From assembly GCF_003600835.1 (NCBI RefSeq), contig NZ_NQYC01000001.1:186001-250000 (forward strand): a stretch of DNA of 64,000 nt. The letters are read 5' to 3'. Numbering within the stretch: the stretch's first letter is position 1; the number at the start of each line of letters is the position of its first letter. A program made the translations under genes and the position numbers. Positions 34,320-43,377 of this stretch are shown here, piece after piece. Under the pieces are notes generated by a model that did no database searches, had not been told where the DNA came from, and was given only the letters and a program-made list of their open reading frames with translations. Source of the DNA: Bacillus sp. PK3_68. Lineage in GTDB: Bacteria > Bacillota > Bacilli > Bacillales > Domibacillaceae.

Positions 34320-34617
34320 CGTCCTTACATATCAAATTTGCATACATAAAGGAAAAGAGACAGACGCATGAGCTGTTTCTTTTTTGGAAAAGTCTTATTA
34401 AGCTGTTTTTTTATGATTTTCATCCTGGATAGATATATGTAGAGAAGGCACCATAGATGGAAGAAGAAAATGAAATCAGACTTTGCCTGCTGCATCGTAA
34501 GGAAATTGCAAGTCAAGTCTGACTTTATCAATATTCCAGGAGGATGTATCTTGATCGGAGATCCTATCTATGGTGTTTCATTCATGAGGCAAAGGCAGTG
34601 TTATTCACACTGATTGT
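34320..34617. other. Intergenic region
   Basis: This AT-rich gap of 298 bases between the PH-domain gene and a convergent small coat gene shows no gene, only weak hairpins (e.g. GAAAAGAGACAGACGCATGAGCTGTTTCTTTTTT cut at about 34350-34385). An antisense frame here has no ribosome site. Confidence 0.45.
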
Positions 34618-34770
34618 TTAGCACCAGAAGGAAGCGCCAATGATAATCAAAAGAATGAACAACACAACAATCAATGCAAAAGTGCCGCCGTAACCGCCGC
34701 CATAATAGCCACCGCCGTAGCCGCCGCCATAACCGTAGCCGCCACAGCATCCGCCGCCAAAGAAGCCCAT
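34618..34770 (-). CDS. YjcZ-family small sporulation protein
   Basis: This 50-residue protein has a Gly/Tyr-rich head ([18 protein letters not shown]) followed by a hydrophobic helix ([19 protein letters not shown]). This tiny transmembrane protein type (YjcZ/Tiny_TM_bacill) is found in many sporulating Bacillus, often in several copies. It follows AGGAGGTG and has a sigma-K-like promoter upstream, implying mother-cell expression. Its molecular role is not established. Confidence 0.88.
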   Translation of the reverse strand: MGFFGGGCCGGYGYGGGYGGGYYGGGYGGTFALIVVLFILLIIIGASFWC

Positions 34771-34802
34771 GCTTTTCACCTCCTAATTAATTAAGAACAA
34801 TA

Positions 34803-34811
34803 TATACTATG
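34803..34811 (-). promoter_or_regulatory. Candidate sigma-K -10 box of the yjcZ-like gene
   Basis: On the minus strand CATAGTATA matches the sigma-K -10 consensus CATANNNTA exactly. An AC dinucleotide lies about 17 bases upstream, where a minimal -35 is expected. Confidence 0.45.
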
Positions 34812-34943
34812 AGTTACATATAAAGAAGGTTTGGATTAATGTACTAGTAGGATAAGTAATTGCTGTTTTTTGATTGCTTTCGTGAGATCATTCAGTTTAT
34901 AAGAAAAGCTTTCATTGCTGTGTTTGCCGCGGATTGACATGAA

Positions 34944-34980
34944 AATGAAACAGCCAGGCGTGTACCTGGCTGTTTTATTT
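34944..34980. terminator. Terminator after cotD
   Basis: AAACAGCCAGG and CCTGGCTGTTT pair around CGTGTA, with A/T-rich tracts both ways. It lies just past the stop of the minus-strand cotD-like gene. Confidence 0.85.
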
Positions 34981-34996
34981 AAAAGACAACGAATCA

Positions 34997-35308
34997 TCAA
35001 AAGCCAAACCGTCTAGGTCTTGGAGGACAACAAGGATTAACTGGCTTCCCACACATGATGTGTTGTTCACAACATTCGTTCACAACAGATTCTGTATGTG
35101 GGAAATAATGTTCGTGATTAATCATATGTTTGTTAACTGTAGTTGTATGAGAAGGATGAATATGGGGTACGACAGTATTGAAAACATTTGTTTTGACAAA
35201 TTGCTGTGTCGGTGAAACTAATGGCGGATCGTATTGATTAGGCATTAGTTGCGGTGGGCACAGATGAGGAGGACATCCTCCATGGCCAGCCCAAGGTCTA
35301 TTAAACAT
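34997..35308 (-). CDS. cotD: CotD-family spore coat protein
   Basis: The 103 residues are rich in His, Pro and Cys and contain the CotD pattern: a Pro/Cys-rich N-terminus (CPPHLCPPQ), VKTNVFNTVVPHIHPSHTTTVNKHM, HEHYFPHTESVVNECC and a C-terminal CPPRPRRFGF. CotD is an inner-coat structural protein made late in the mother cell. A ribosome site AGGAGG lies upstream, as does a sigma-K -10 box. The length exceeds the 75 residues of B. subtilis CotD. Confidence 0.9.
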   Translation of the reverse strand: MFNRPWAGHGGCPPHLCPPQLMPNQYDPPLVSPTQQFVKTNVFNTVVPHIHPSHTTTVNKHMINHEHYFPHTESVVNECCEQHIMCGKPVNPCCPPRPRRFGF

Positions 35309-35345
35309 GTCATGACCTCCTTTTTTCTAAGGTGTGAGTCATTAA

Positions 35346-35354
35346 TAGTCTATG
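35346..35354 (-). promoter_or_regulatory. Candidate sigma-K -10 box of cotD
   Basis: CATAGACTA on the minus strand matches CATANNNTA exactly, 38 bases before the cotD start codon. Late mother-cell expression is expected for a coat gene. Confidence 0.45.
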
Positions 35355-35501
35355 GAAATAGACTGGTTATGTCCGGGTTGGTTACCCATTTATTTCAAAT
35401 AAAAGAGAAATGAAGCGTGACAGATTAATCTTTCTACAAAGAGACTAGATTCGTCACACAACCTAAGAAGGATAAGGGGAAATGACTGGTAGAAGAAAAG
35501 C

Positions 35502-35540
35502 ATAAGAAAAGAGAGCCCTTGGCTGCTCTCTTTTCTTATG
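35502..35540. terminator. Terminator after the His-rich gene
   Basis: AAGAAAAGAGAGC and GCTCTCTTTTCTT form a perfect stem, just past the stop of the minus-strand His-rich gene. Confidence 0.85.
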
Positions 35541-35564
35541 TCTGGATAAAGATACATATGGCTG

Positions 35565-35960
35565 TTAATACTTATGTTGTTTTTTAGACTTTTTTTTATG
35601 ATGTGGCTTATGATGAGGCATTGGATAAGCCATCGGCGGTTGAGTAATTAACACGGCTTGCTGCTGGGTCACATGTGGATGCGCTAGATAATGATGAAAG
35701 TGGTGATGAAAATGGTGGTGATGCGGACAGCATTCCATCTCGCTTACTGGGTGTCCACATCCCATCATTTGGGCATGGCCAGGGTGCATCATGGGTGCCC
35801 CATGCATAAACCCTCTCATATCAGGGACTGCATATTGATCTGGCCACATTTCCTCGTCTAACCACATGCCTTCGCTCTGTTCAATGCTTACATTTTCTCT
35901 TTCATATTGATCCTGCCATACATTTTGGTCTGGCCACATATGATTTTGTTCTTGTTCCAT
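35565..35960 (-). CDS. His- and Met-rich putative spore coat protein
   Basis: The 131 residues are unusual in composition. An N-terminal half has repeated Trp-containing acidic motifs (HMWPDQNVWQDQ, GMWLDEEMWPDQ) and a central Met/His/Pro part (MHGAPMMHPGHAQMM, CCPHHHHFHHHFHHY). The tail is Lys/His-rich (HHKKKSKKQHKY) and resembles coat proteins that become crosslinked. The exact family is not recognised. The neighbours (CotD, YjcZ) and a weak sigma-K-like CATAGCATG upstream suggest a coat component. ATG 35960 follows AGGTGG. His-rich stretches could bind metals. Confidence 0.72.
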   Translation of the reverse strand: MEQEQNHMWPDQNVWQDQYERENVSIEQSEGMWLDEEMWPDQYAVPDMRGFMHGAPMMHPGHAQMMGCGHPVSEMECCPHHHHFHHHFHHYLAHPHVTQQQAVLITQPPMAYPMPHHKPHHKKKSKKQHKY

Positions 35961-36328
35961 TTTTGCCACCTGCTTTTTAATAGTTGTAGAAAACTTTCGT
36001 ACACTTGCATGCTATGTTCCATACTTAAAAAAGAGCTTGTTTTTATCGGGTTTGGGTGATGACCTATTATCTGCAAAAAATTATTTAATCTTTTGAGGTT
36101 TTTTAGTGGAAACACATTTAGAAAGTGGGCTCTTCATTTCTTTGTGCCGAAAAATCAGCATTTTTTCTCATTTTTCAAAAAAATATTGTTTTTTAACTTT
36201 TTTTATGGATATAATTAACAACGTAGATTTAATGCGTTTGTCAGCCGCACGTTCATGAACTGGTCAGCTTTCACATTAACTTCAAGAGGCAGAAGCAACG
36301 GATGCTTTTTGAAAGGAGGTGAGACCAG
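35961..36328. other. Divergent intergenic region
   Basis: These 368 bases separate the His-rich gene from the yrzI-like gene. They carry a possible sigma-K -10 for the former and an AT-rich leader for the latter. No RNA gene can be named. Confidence 0.45.
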
Positions 36329-36472
36329 ATGACGATCAACTTAATATTTGTCATTATCACCATAAAAAGACGCAAAAAAAGTGTGGAAGATTATTTTCAT
36401 GACGAGCGCGTTGAACAAATGTATGAAGAAATGAAATTAAAGCAACACGAAAACATGAGAAACCTGTTTTAA
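36329..36472 (+). CDS. YrzI-family small protein
   Basis: This 47-residue protein starts MTINLIFVIITIKRRKKS and continues with a charged helix, DERVEQMYEEMKLKQ. This matches the YrzI small protein family of Bacillus: a short hydrophobic start, a basic patch, then an amphipathic helix. AAAGGAGGTGAG lies upstream. The function is unknown, with probable sporulation expression in relatives. A 22-codon frame follows in the same transcript. Confidence 0.78.
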   Translation: MTINLIFVIITIKRRKKSVEDYFHDERVEQMYEEMKLKQHENMRNLF

Positions 36473-36502
36473 AAAAATTACAAACTGGAAGGAGAATGTA
36501 CT

Positions 36503-36571
36503 ATGACTTTCTTATTGCCAACTCAAGTAAAATTATTGAATTCACTCTTCGTTTTGAAGGATTCTGCCTAG
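36503..36571 (+). CDS. 22-residue small ORF downstream of the yrzI-like gene
   Basis: MTFLLPTQVKLLNSLFVLKDSA is preceded by GGAAGGAGAATG at good spacing and followed 45 bases later by a terminator, so it is in a position to be translated. No family is recognised; it could be a membrane-active peptide or spurious. Confidence 0.45.
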   Translation: MTFLLPTQVKLLNSLFVLKDSA

Positions 36572-36615
36572 TAAAGCTGACCAGAACTAAAGTAACACCA
36601 GAGCTGATAATTTGC

Positions 36616-36647
36616 CCCCGCCATGTAATTTGCTGCGGGGGTTTTTA
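36616..36647 (+). terminator. Terminator after the small-protein unit
   Basis: CCCCCGC pairs with GCGGGGG around a 13-base loop, followed by five T. Confidence 0.82.
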
Positions 36648-36694
36648 TCGTCAATGGAGAGAGTGCATATAATTTTTGAATAGGAATGATACTT

Positions 36695-37912
36695 ATGTCG
36701 ACTGCAACGAATAAAGCCGAAGTACGTCAGGCTACAATCTACAGTATTTTGTTTGCTATTAGTGCAGGGCACTTTATTAATGACTCCATACAATCTGTAG
36801 TTCCTGCTATGTTTCCCATTATTGAACGTTCTTTAGATTTATCTTATGCACAGCTGGGCTGGATTGCTTTCGTATTAAATATGACCTCTTCGGTGATGCA
36901 GCCGGTATTTGGAGCTGCGGCTGACCGGAAACCGCAACCGTACCTGCTGCCGGCCGGAATGCTTCTATCTATGATTGGTGTTATCGGTTTTGGTTTGTCT
37001 CCTAACTTTTATTTCGTACTCCTCGCTGTATTGTTTATTGGCTTAGGGTCAGCTGTTTTTCATCCGGAAGGATCACGGGTCGCTTTTATGGCAGCAGGTG
37101 GCAAGCGAGGGCTGGCCCAATCCATTTATCAAATGGGCGGGAACGGCGGCCAATCGCTGGCTCCGGTTTTTACAGCCTACATTTTTTTACCGCTTGGTCA
37201 GAAGGGGGCGTTATTGTTTGCGGCAGTTACCGCAGTTGGTGCGTTGCTGCTTTCAAGAGTCTCCGCCTGGTATAAGCAACGGCTGACGGCTCAGGCGGCA
37301 AAGAAGAAACAGCAAGTTTCCTTGAAAAAAACAAAATTACAGGCACGGATAAAGTGGGCAATGGTGTTATTAATTTTCTTTGTATTTGCCCGCTCCTGGT
37401 ATGCGGCAGCTATAACGAACTTTTATCAATTTTATTTAATTAAGGATTATGGATTGACTATTAAACAATCACAATTATATTTGTTTGTTTACTTGGCTGC
37501 TGGCGTGGCAGGCACGTTTCTTGGCGGGCCGCTGGCTGATCGCTTTGGCCGGAAAAATCTACTTGTCTTTTCCATGCTGGGTGCTGCTCCGCTTACAGTC
37601 ATTCTTCCATATGTACCGGCTTTCGCTGTCCTGCCGCTCTTGTTGTTAATTGGTTTTATCTTGCTATCAAGCTTTAGTGTAGCCGTGGTTTATGCACAGG
37701 AGCTGCTTTCTAATAAAATTGGGATGGCTTCCGGTTTAATTGTTGGGCTTGCGTTCGGGATGGGGGCTATCGGGGCTGTCATCCTCGGCTTTCTCGCTGA
37801 CAGTTTCGGAATAAAATTTATTATGATTCTATCAAGTCTTCTCCCGCTTCTCGGTATTAGTGCTCTTTGGCTTCCAGGAGATCAAAAATTACGGGAAATG
37901 CAGGATAAGTAA
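36695..37912 (+). CDS. MFS transporter, fosmidomycin-resistance (Fsr)-like
   Basis: This 12-helix drug:H+ antiporter-type protein of 405 residues has Fsr-family features: SAGHFINDSIQSVVPAMFP at helix 1, FGAAADRKPQPYLLPAGM after helix 2, GSAVFHPEGSRVAF and GGNGGQSLAPVF in helices 4-5, and GPLADRFGRKNLL in loop 8-9. It would export small phosphonate-type or related compounds. Start ATG 36695 is 9 bases after TAGGA; a nearer upstream ATG at 36686 overlaps the ribosome site. Confidence 0.88.
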   Translation: MSTATNKAEVRQATIYSILFAISAGHFINDSIQSVVPAMFPIIERSLDLSYAQLGWIAFVLNMTSSVMQPVFGAAADRKPQPYLLPAGMLLSMIGVIGFGLSPNFYFVLLAVLFIGLGSAVFHPEGSRVAFMAAGGKRGLAQSIYQMGGNGGQSLAPVFTAYIFLPLGQKGALLFAAVTAVGALLLSRVSAWYKQRLTAQAAKKKQQVSLKKTKLQARIKWAMVLLIFFVFARSWYAAAITNFYQFYLIKDYGLTIKQSQLYLFVYLAAGVAGTFLGGPLADRFGRKNLLVFSMLGAAPLTVILPYVPAFAVLPLLLLIGFILLSSFSVAVVYAQELLSNKIGMASGLIVGLAFGMGAIGAVILGFLADSFGIKFIMILSSLLPLLGISALWLPGDQKLREMQDK

Positions 37913-37924
37913 TGGTAAATTAAA

Positions 37925-37971
37925 GACGGCTTCACAACCAGTTATTCACTGGTTGTGCGGCGGCTTTTTTT
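37925..37971 (+). terminator. Terminator after the Fsr-like gene
   Basis: The stem CACAACCAGT / ACTGGTTGTG, extended by GCCG-type pairs, ends in a run of seven T. Confidence 0.85.
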
Positions 37972-38247
37972 ACCTATCAGTAATCAGTTTATCAATAAGG
38001 CGGAGGAAGGTATGCTAAGGCAAATAGTCAGTATAATTTTGACGACTATAAAAATGATGTATTAAATTTTTAAGCAGAGTCTATTAGTTGAAAAGCAATG
38101 TATACGTTTATTAAGCTGCATAGTATTTTAAGTTCTTTACTCTTTAGTAGATGTAATAGCTTTTTTGTAGAATTGAGTCAACTTAGTTCTGAATATTCAG
38201 TTGACACGATCTCTTCCATAGACTAGTATCTAAATTAGATAGATAAG

Positions 38248-38448
38248 AGCGGATGAATATTGTGGGAGAGACTAGACCCATGGTTTAGCACCGAAGGAGC
38301 AAGTACCAGCTGGTATCAATCTCTCAGGTAAAAGGACTACAATAGGACGCATCTCTGGAGAGAGCCATAGGCCACCAAAGGAGTTAAACTCTCAGGTACA
38401 AGGGACAGAGAAAAATGGGAAATACTCCTGTTTTTCTCTGTCTTTTTT
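38248..38448 (+). promoter_or_regulatory. Tandem glycine riboswitch with terminator expression platform
   Basis: Two glycine aptamers lie in tandem. Aptamer 1 has GGGAGAGAC, ACCGAAGGAGCAA and CTCTCAGGTAAAAGGAC. Aptamer 2 has CTCTGGAGAGAG, CACCAAAGGAGTTAAACTCTCAGG and ACAAGGGACAG. The following stem GACAGAGAAAAA / TTTTTCTCTGTC (38404-38441) with a T run is the terminator. Glycine binding should prevent termination and switch on the downstream gene. The nearest intact gene is the CycA-like permease. Confidence 0.92.
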
Positions 38449-38450
38449 TG

Positions 38451-38860
38451 TCGGAGAAAAATGGAGAAAAGTAAAAAGGAAGAGGAGAACCTCGAAATTA
38501 TCCTTGTAAGAAAAAGAATGGTAATGACTCTATTTCTAGATTGATTGCACAACAAGAAATGAAAGAAACTGCCCTGAAAAAGAGTTAGAAGCCTTGGATT
38601 CGATTGTTTTAGAAATTGCAGGCATTAACGGAACGGGAGCATGTGCATTGACAAAATTTACCGCTGAAGAGCATGCATGTTCTTTTGAGGAATTTATTTG
38701 TTCTGAAATGTAAGCGCTTTTTTTCTTTCGGATTAACGAATTTTATATTAAACTTTAATTGTGGGATATTTAATTTATTAGCTTACGATTTAAATACCGT
38801 AACAAAATATTTTAAATCGACAAGAAAGAATATTCCGAAAAGTAGAAAGAGGGAAATGGT
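38451..38860. other. Leader between riboswitch and permease with a gene remnant
   Basis: A frame with no start codon (about 38545-38713) reads IDCTTRNERNCPEKELEALD and ends in ACSFEEFICSEM, after which TAA follows. It looks like the 3' part of an unrecognised gene whose 5' part is missing. A cre-like TGTAAGCGCTTTTT lies at about 38709-38722. Confidence 0.45.
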
Positions 38861-40240
38861 ATGCAGGAACAAACTTTGTCGAGAGGCCTGAAAAACCGGC
38901 ACGTACAACTCATTGCTATTGGCGGGGCAATTGGAACAGGATTATTTCTTGGAGCAGGAAAATCTATTCATTTAGCAGGCCCTTCCATTTTATTTGCTTA
39001 TATGATTACAGGAGCCATTTGTTTTTTAATCATGCGTGCACTTGGGGAATTGCTTTTAAGTAATTTAAATTATCATTCGTTTGTTGACTTTGTAAGAGAT
39101 TATTTAGGGAATATGGCAGCGTTTATGACTGGATGGACCTACTGGTTCTGTTGGATTTCTATTGCGATGGCCGATTTAACGGCTGTTGGTTTGTATACTC
39201 AGTACTGGTTTCCATCTGTCCCGCAGTGGATGCCAGGGTTAATCGCCCTTGTCATTTTACTATTTATGAACCTTGCCACTGTCAAACTGTTTGGTGAAAT
39301 GGAATTCTGGTTTGCTTTGATTAAGGTTATCGCCATTCTAGCACTGATTGTTGTTGGGGTTGTAATGATTATTAAAGGCTTTTCTACTCCTTCAGGAGCA
39401 GCCAGTTTTACAAATCTATGGAGCCATGGCGGCATGTTCCCTAATGGCATAAATGGATTTATCCTTTCCTTCCAGATGGTCGTGTTTGCGTTCGTTGGCA
39501 TTGAATTGGTAGGGTTGACAGCGGGTGAAACAGAGGATCCAGAGAGAGTTATTCCAAAAGCGATTAACAATATTCCTATTCGGATTATTATTTTCTATAT
39601 TGGTGCGCTTATCGTTATTATGAGTGTGTATCCGTGGAACGATATTGTCCCAACTGAAAGCCCATTCGTGCAGGTATTCGTAGCAGTTGGTATCGCTGCA
39701 GCTGCTGGTATTGTGAATTTCGTCGTGTTGACGTCTGCGGCTTCAGCATGTAATAGTGCCATCTTTAGTACAAGCCGGATGGTCTACTCACTTGCTAAAG
39801 ACAAAAATGCACCTGTATCTTTGGCCAAGCTTGATGGTCGCAAGGTACCTTCTAATGCCTTGTTCTTTTCAACAGTAGTCATCTTGATTTCCGTTGTATT
39901 GAACTATGTGATGCCAGAGGGAGTATTTACATTAATCACAAGTGTTTCTACCGTATGCTTTATCTTTATTTGGGGCATTACAATCATCAGCCATTTGAAA
40001 TACCGTAAAACAAGACCGGATTTAGCGAAAGTGAATAAATTTAAAATGCCGCTTTACCCGTTTGCTAATTACTTAATTTTAGCTTTCCTAGCATTCGTTC
40101 TTGTCGTGCTTGCTCTTGCGGAAGATACTCGTATTTCCTTATTCATTACGCCTGTTTGGTTTATTTTGTTAATCGCGGTGTATAAGATGCGCAAAGTAAA
40201 GATAAATCATGCCGATCAAGAAAAAATAGTAGAAAATTAA
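38861..40240 (+). CDS. cycA: Amino acid permease (glycine/D-alanine/D-serine, CycA-like)
   Basis: This APC-superfamily 12-helix permease has GLKNRHVQLIAIGGAIGTGLFLG at its start, LAGPSILFAYMITGAICF, MAAFMTGWTYWFCW and FVGIELVGLTAGETEDPERV, all typical of the AAT family that includes CycA. The length of 459 residues is normal. A glycine riboswitch lies upstream of its leader, supporting glycine as a substrate. Such a switch would let glycine induce its own import for use as a carbon source, though the 410-base spacer needs a read-through transcript. Confidence 0.88.
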   Translation: MQEQTLSRGLKNRHVQLIAIGGAIGTGLFLGAGKSIHLAGPSILFAYMITGAICFLIMRALGELLLSNLNYHSFVDFVRDYLGNMAAFMTGWTYWFCWISIAMADLTAVGLYTQYWFPSVPQWMPGLIALVILLFMNLATVKLFGEMEFWFALIKVIAILALIVVGVVMIIKGFSTPSGAASFTNLWSHGGMFPNGINGFILSFQMVVFAFVGIELVGLTAGETEDPERVIPKAINNIPIRIIIFYIGALIVIMSVYPWNDIVPTESPFVQVFVAVGIAAAAGIVNFVVLTSAASACNSAIFSTSRMVYSLAKDKNAPVSLAKLDGRKVPSNALFFSTVVILISVVLNYVMPEGVFTLITSVSTVCFIFIWGITIISHLKYRKTRPDLAKVNKFKMPLYPFANYLILAFLAFVLVVLALAEDTRISLFITPVWFILLIAVYKMRKVKINHADQEKIVEN

Positions 40241-40266
40241 AAGACAATATAATAGATGTAAAGACC

Positions 40267-40322
40267 GGAGCTGCAGCTGAAAAGTATAAACACTTATTCA
40301 GCTGCAGCTCCTTTTATTTTTC
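40267..40322 (+). terminator. Terminator after cycA
   Basis: GGAGCTGCAGCTGAA and TTCAGCTGCAGCTCC form a long perfect stem followed by TTTTATTTTT. Confidence 0.87.
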
Positions 40323-40468
40323 CTATATCTTGCATGTTAGAAAGCTATCTGTTAAAAGGTAGCCATCATTATAGCTAAAAATTGAAAATAGAAAGGATAT
40401 ACATTATAGTAAAATATTAGTAGGATAATAAGACTATCTATTACAACTAAAGATCATAGGGGGAGAAT

Positions 40469-42196
40469 ATGAGAAAAAACGCTTCTGTTCGATCAAAAAT
40501 TTTATTAGTTATCACAGCTATCATCTTTACTATTGGCCTTGCTGCATCAGCAGGAATTTACTATTCCGTCCATACTTCTGCCAATCATTCGTTAGGAGCC
40601 TTCACAGGGGATATAGCAAAAAACTATAGTGAAACAATAGATGGGGGAAAGTATGAATCATTTATAAACGATCCAAAGGAAGATAGAAATTATCATTCGC
40701 TTCAAAAGCAGTTAGCGCACTTTCGAGAACAAACGGGGGCTTTATTTGTATATATTTTAGATGTAGACGGTCAAAAGGTCCGCAACATGATAGATGGAGG
40801 CTCCAACCTTTCGGATGATAAACCGCCTGCAATGGGAGACGAGAGCTCTATTCCTGCAGAAGAGCTAGCTCCGGTATTGGAGGGAGAGATACAGCGTACA
40901 GATGTATTCAACGATCCGAAATACGGCCAATATTTATCAGGGTTTGCACCAATCAAAAACGAGAATGGAGAAGTGATTGGTGTATTGGGAATTGATATTT
41001 CGGCTGAAACCGCTAACAAAATAGGAGGGGATGTATTTTTCTCTACTGGGTTAAAGCTTCTAGCCCTTATTTTTTTATTGTTTTTATTAACTGTTGGTGG
41101 AATGAACGTTTATTTAAAAAGAAAGCTTTCTCCATTAACTTTACTTGAAAAGCAAGCGGAGAAAATGGGGAACGGTGATTTTTCCGAACAGATTCAGGCT
41201 GCCTCAGGAAAAGATGAATTTAGCAAAATTCAACAGGCGTTTATACTTATGCAGGAGCAGTTAAGAGGATTAATTAAAGAGGTACAGTCATCCTCAGATT
41301 ATAGCGCCAAGACATTTACAGAAATAACAAACGGTTCACAGGATATTCGTGAACAGACGAAAGAAATTGTACATGCAAGCAGTGAAATTGCTTTGGGGAA
41401 TCAGGAGGTTACAAAAGCTGTTGAAAAGTCTATGGTGGCCGTCAACCATTTACATGAAAATTTAAATGATATGGAGCAAAATATTCAAAAATTGCATCGT
41501 TTTTTTAAAGAAATTACGGCAGGACAGCAAGAGAGCATTGCGCAACTCAGTCAATTTATCATTCATTCTGAGCAAACACAGACGAGTTATCAATCAGTGG
41601 TAGAAGAATTAAAAATACTACAGGAAGAGTCTGCGGCTATTACAAAGATTATTTCTGACATTCAAGGCATTGCTGATCATACAAATTTACTAGCGCTCAA
41701 TGCCAGCATCGAAGCTGCAAGAGCTGGAGAACATGGGAAGGGATTTGCAGTAGTAGCTAAAGAAGTCAGCGCTCTTTCCACCCAATCGAAAGAAGCAACG
41801 AGTATGATCCAGCATTCTTTAAGTAACATTCAGTCGCAAGTGGAAAAAACGATTGGACGAACGGATGCAACATCACGGGAATTCCTTATTCAAAAAGCTG
41901 AAATTGACGCAGTCATTACAAATGTCAATCGCTTGAAAGAAAAAATCGAACAATCCTTTAGGGAGTTAACTGTTATTCAAGAGAGAACGTCCTCAATTAT
42001 GAGCGAACATTCTACTTTAAATCACCAGATGATCTCTGTAAATTCTGTATCAGAAGAAACGGCTGCTGCTACAGAAGAGGTGGATGCAATTATTCAGCAG
42101 GTGCAAAGCAATTTGAATCGCTTTACGGATCAAGTTTTGGAAGCCGGTCATGTTGTTACAGAGGTCCATCAAAAGGTACGAGCCTTCAAATTATAA
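40469..42196 (+). CDS. Methyl-accepting chemotaxis protein
   Basis: The 575 residues comprise membrane segment 1 (about 10-30), an extracellular sensor of about 160 residues, membrane segment 2 (about 190-212), a HAMP region ([17 protein letters not shown]) and a cytoplasmic signalling domain. The latter has the conserved tip [33 protein letters not shown] shortened to its core [18 protein letters not shown]. The sensor shares [21 protein letters not shown] with the other receptor at 45337, so both may bind related ligands. Confidence 0.94.
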   Translation: MRKNASVRSKILLVITAIIFTIGLAASAGIYYSVHTSANHSLGAFTGDIAKNYSETIDGGKYESFINDPKEDRNYHSLQKQLAHFREQTGALFVYILDVDGQKVRNMIDGGSNLSDDKPPAMGDESSIPAEELAPVLEGEIQRTDVFNDPKYGQYLSGFAPIKNENGEVIGVLGIDISAETANKIGGDVFFSTGLKLLALIFLLFLLTVGGMNVYLKRKLSPLTLLEKQAEKMGNGDFSEQIQAASGKDEFSKIQQAFILMQEQLRGLIKEVQSSSDYSAKTFTEITNGSQDIREQTKEIVHASSEIALGNQEVTKAVEKSMVAVNHLHENLNDMEQNIQKLHRFFKEITAGQQESIAQLSQFIIHSEQTQTSYQSVVEELKILQEESAAITKIISDIQGIADHTNLLALNASIEAARAGEHGKGFAVVAKEVSALSTQSKEATSMIQHSLSNIQSQVEKTIGRTDATSREFLIQKAEIDAVITNVNRLKEKIEQSFRELTVIQERTSSIMSEHSTLNHQMISVNSVSEETAAATEEVDAIIQQVQSNLNRFTDQVLEAGHVVTEVHQKVRAFKL

Positions 42197-42203
42197 ACCC
42201 ATT

Positions 42204-42250
42204 AAAAAAGCTAGTTCGTCCAGAAGTACTTCTGGACGAACTAGCTTTTT
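42204..42250. terminator. Bidirectional terminator
   Basis: A 21-bp-class perfect stem (AAGCTAGTTCGTCCAGAAG with its complement, TA loop) has A and T runs at both ends, between convergent mcp and azlD. Confidence 0.9.
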
Positions 42251-42263
42251 GTTGAGAGCAATC

Positions 42264-42590
42264 TTATATAAAATTTCTTAAGGCTGCCATGATGGCAATC
42301 CCGACGATAACAGTTACTAACAGGCTTTTTGTCCATAAAGCAATGAGTAAAGTAGGAATGGTTGCTACTAAAACTTGCCAATTAAGAGACGGTAGTGTTC
42401 CTTCTCTATGCTCAATTACGCTCCCTGCCACCAAAGCCGTTAAAATACACACTGGGATAAAGGAAAGCCACTTCATTATAGCGTCCGGTAGTTGTACGTT
42501 ACGCACAATCAGAAAAGGAGCAACACGAGGAATCCAGGTCACGATCGCACAGCCGGCCAGGATAAGAATTACAGTTATGTTTATACTCAT
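42264..42590 (-). CDS. azlD: Branched-chain amino acid transport protein AzlD
   Basis: This 108-residue membrane protein has about four helices (VILILAGCAIVTWIPRVAPF at the start, typical of AzlD, and LLIALWTKSLLVTVIVGIAIM). AzlD pairs with AzlC to export branched-chain amino acids or analogues such as 4-azaleucine. It starts within the last bases of azlC (ATGA overlap). Confidence 0.9.
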   Translation of the reverse strand: MSINITVILILAGCAIVTWIPRVAPFLIVRNVQLPDAIMKWLSFIPVCILTALVAGSVIEHREGTLPSLNWQVLVATIPTLLIALWTKSLLVTVIVGIAIMAALRNFI

Positions 42591-43294
42591 TTAGACGTCA
42601 CCACCCCGATGGTTGCTACGATCACAGTCGAGAAAATAACGGCGAGATCGACCGTGACGAAAGATGAGAAAATATACATCATTACAATCATTAGGAAGAT
42701 AAGCATTAAATAGTGCTTTAACTTGGCTGCTTTAATGCTTTCCAGCTGCAGTACAAGGAGGGCGATAAACATTGCAGTTAAAGCAAAATCTAAGCCGAAT
42801 TTCTCAGGATCAGCTACCCACTTCCCAAGAACCGCACCAATGACACAAGAAGCAATCCACGTCGTATAAGCCGTTAAATTGAGCCCATTCATCCAACGGT
42901 CATTCACCGGCCTGTTGTTGAAAATTCTTCCTGCTGCGACTCCGAATGATTCGTCTGTTACAAGCGTTCCGATGCCAGCGTTTTTCCATGCGGAATATTT
43001 TGAAAAGTGTGGAGCCAACGTGGCACTCAATAAAAAGTGACGCAAATTGACAATAAAGGTAGTAAAGATAATAGCTGAAGCCGGGCTTCCAGTTGCCAGC
43101 ATTCCACAAATAATAAATTGAGCAGCGCCAGCATAAACAAAAATGGACATAAAAGCAATTTCAATAACAGACAGGCCGGAAGCGACACCGATCATACCAG
43201 CCGCAAAGCCAATGCTTATGTACCCTAAAAGCGTGGGAATACAATCTTTTACTCCCTCTTTAAACGATAATGATTCTTCTTCCGTAGCTTCCAC
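42587..43294 (-). CDS. azlC: Branched-chain amino acid exporter AzlC
   Basis: The 235-residue membrane protein carries family segments DCIPTLLGYISIGFAAGMIG, FMSIFVYAGAAQFIICGMLA, LRHFLLSATLAPHF and VTDESFGVAAG. A GTG start follows GGGAGAGA. It overlaps azlD by four bases and is divergent from the XRE-cupin regulator, which probably controls it. Confidence 0.92.
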   Translation of the reverse strand: MEATEEESLSFKEGVKDCIPTLLGYISIGFAAGMIGVASGLSVIEIAFMSIFVYAGAAQFIICGMLATGSPASAIIFTTFIVNLRHFLLSATLAPHFSKYSAWKNAGIGTLVTDESFGVAAGRIFNNRPVNDRWMNGLNLTAYTTWIASCVIGAVLGKWVADPEKFGLDFALTAMFIALLVLQLESIKAAKLKHYLMLIFLMIVMMYIFSSFVTVDLAVIFSTVIVATIGVVTSK

Positions 43295-43377
43295 TTTTTA
43301 TCTCTCCCATCTCGTTGTTTATGATAGTATACATTTGTATGTTATAATGTTCAATCATAAATAACGGGAGGATGATG

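Noticed and set aside
38098-38107. Further ATGTATAC-type sequences (38098, and GTATAC near 43326 and 48399) as GntR sites
   Set aside because: The 6-bp core is expected about 16 times by chance in 64 kb. Only island sites with matching promoter context were kept.
38709-38722. cre site TGTAAGCGCTTTTT before cycA
   Set aside because: The last two consensus positions fail; only mentioned as cre-like within the leader.
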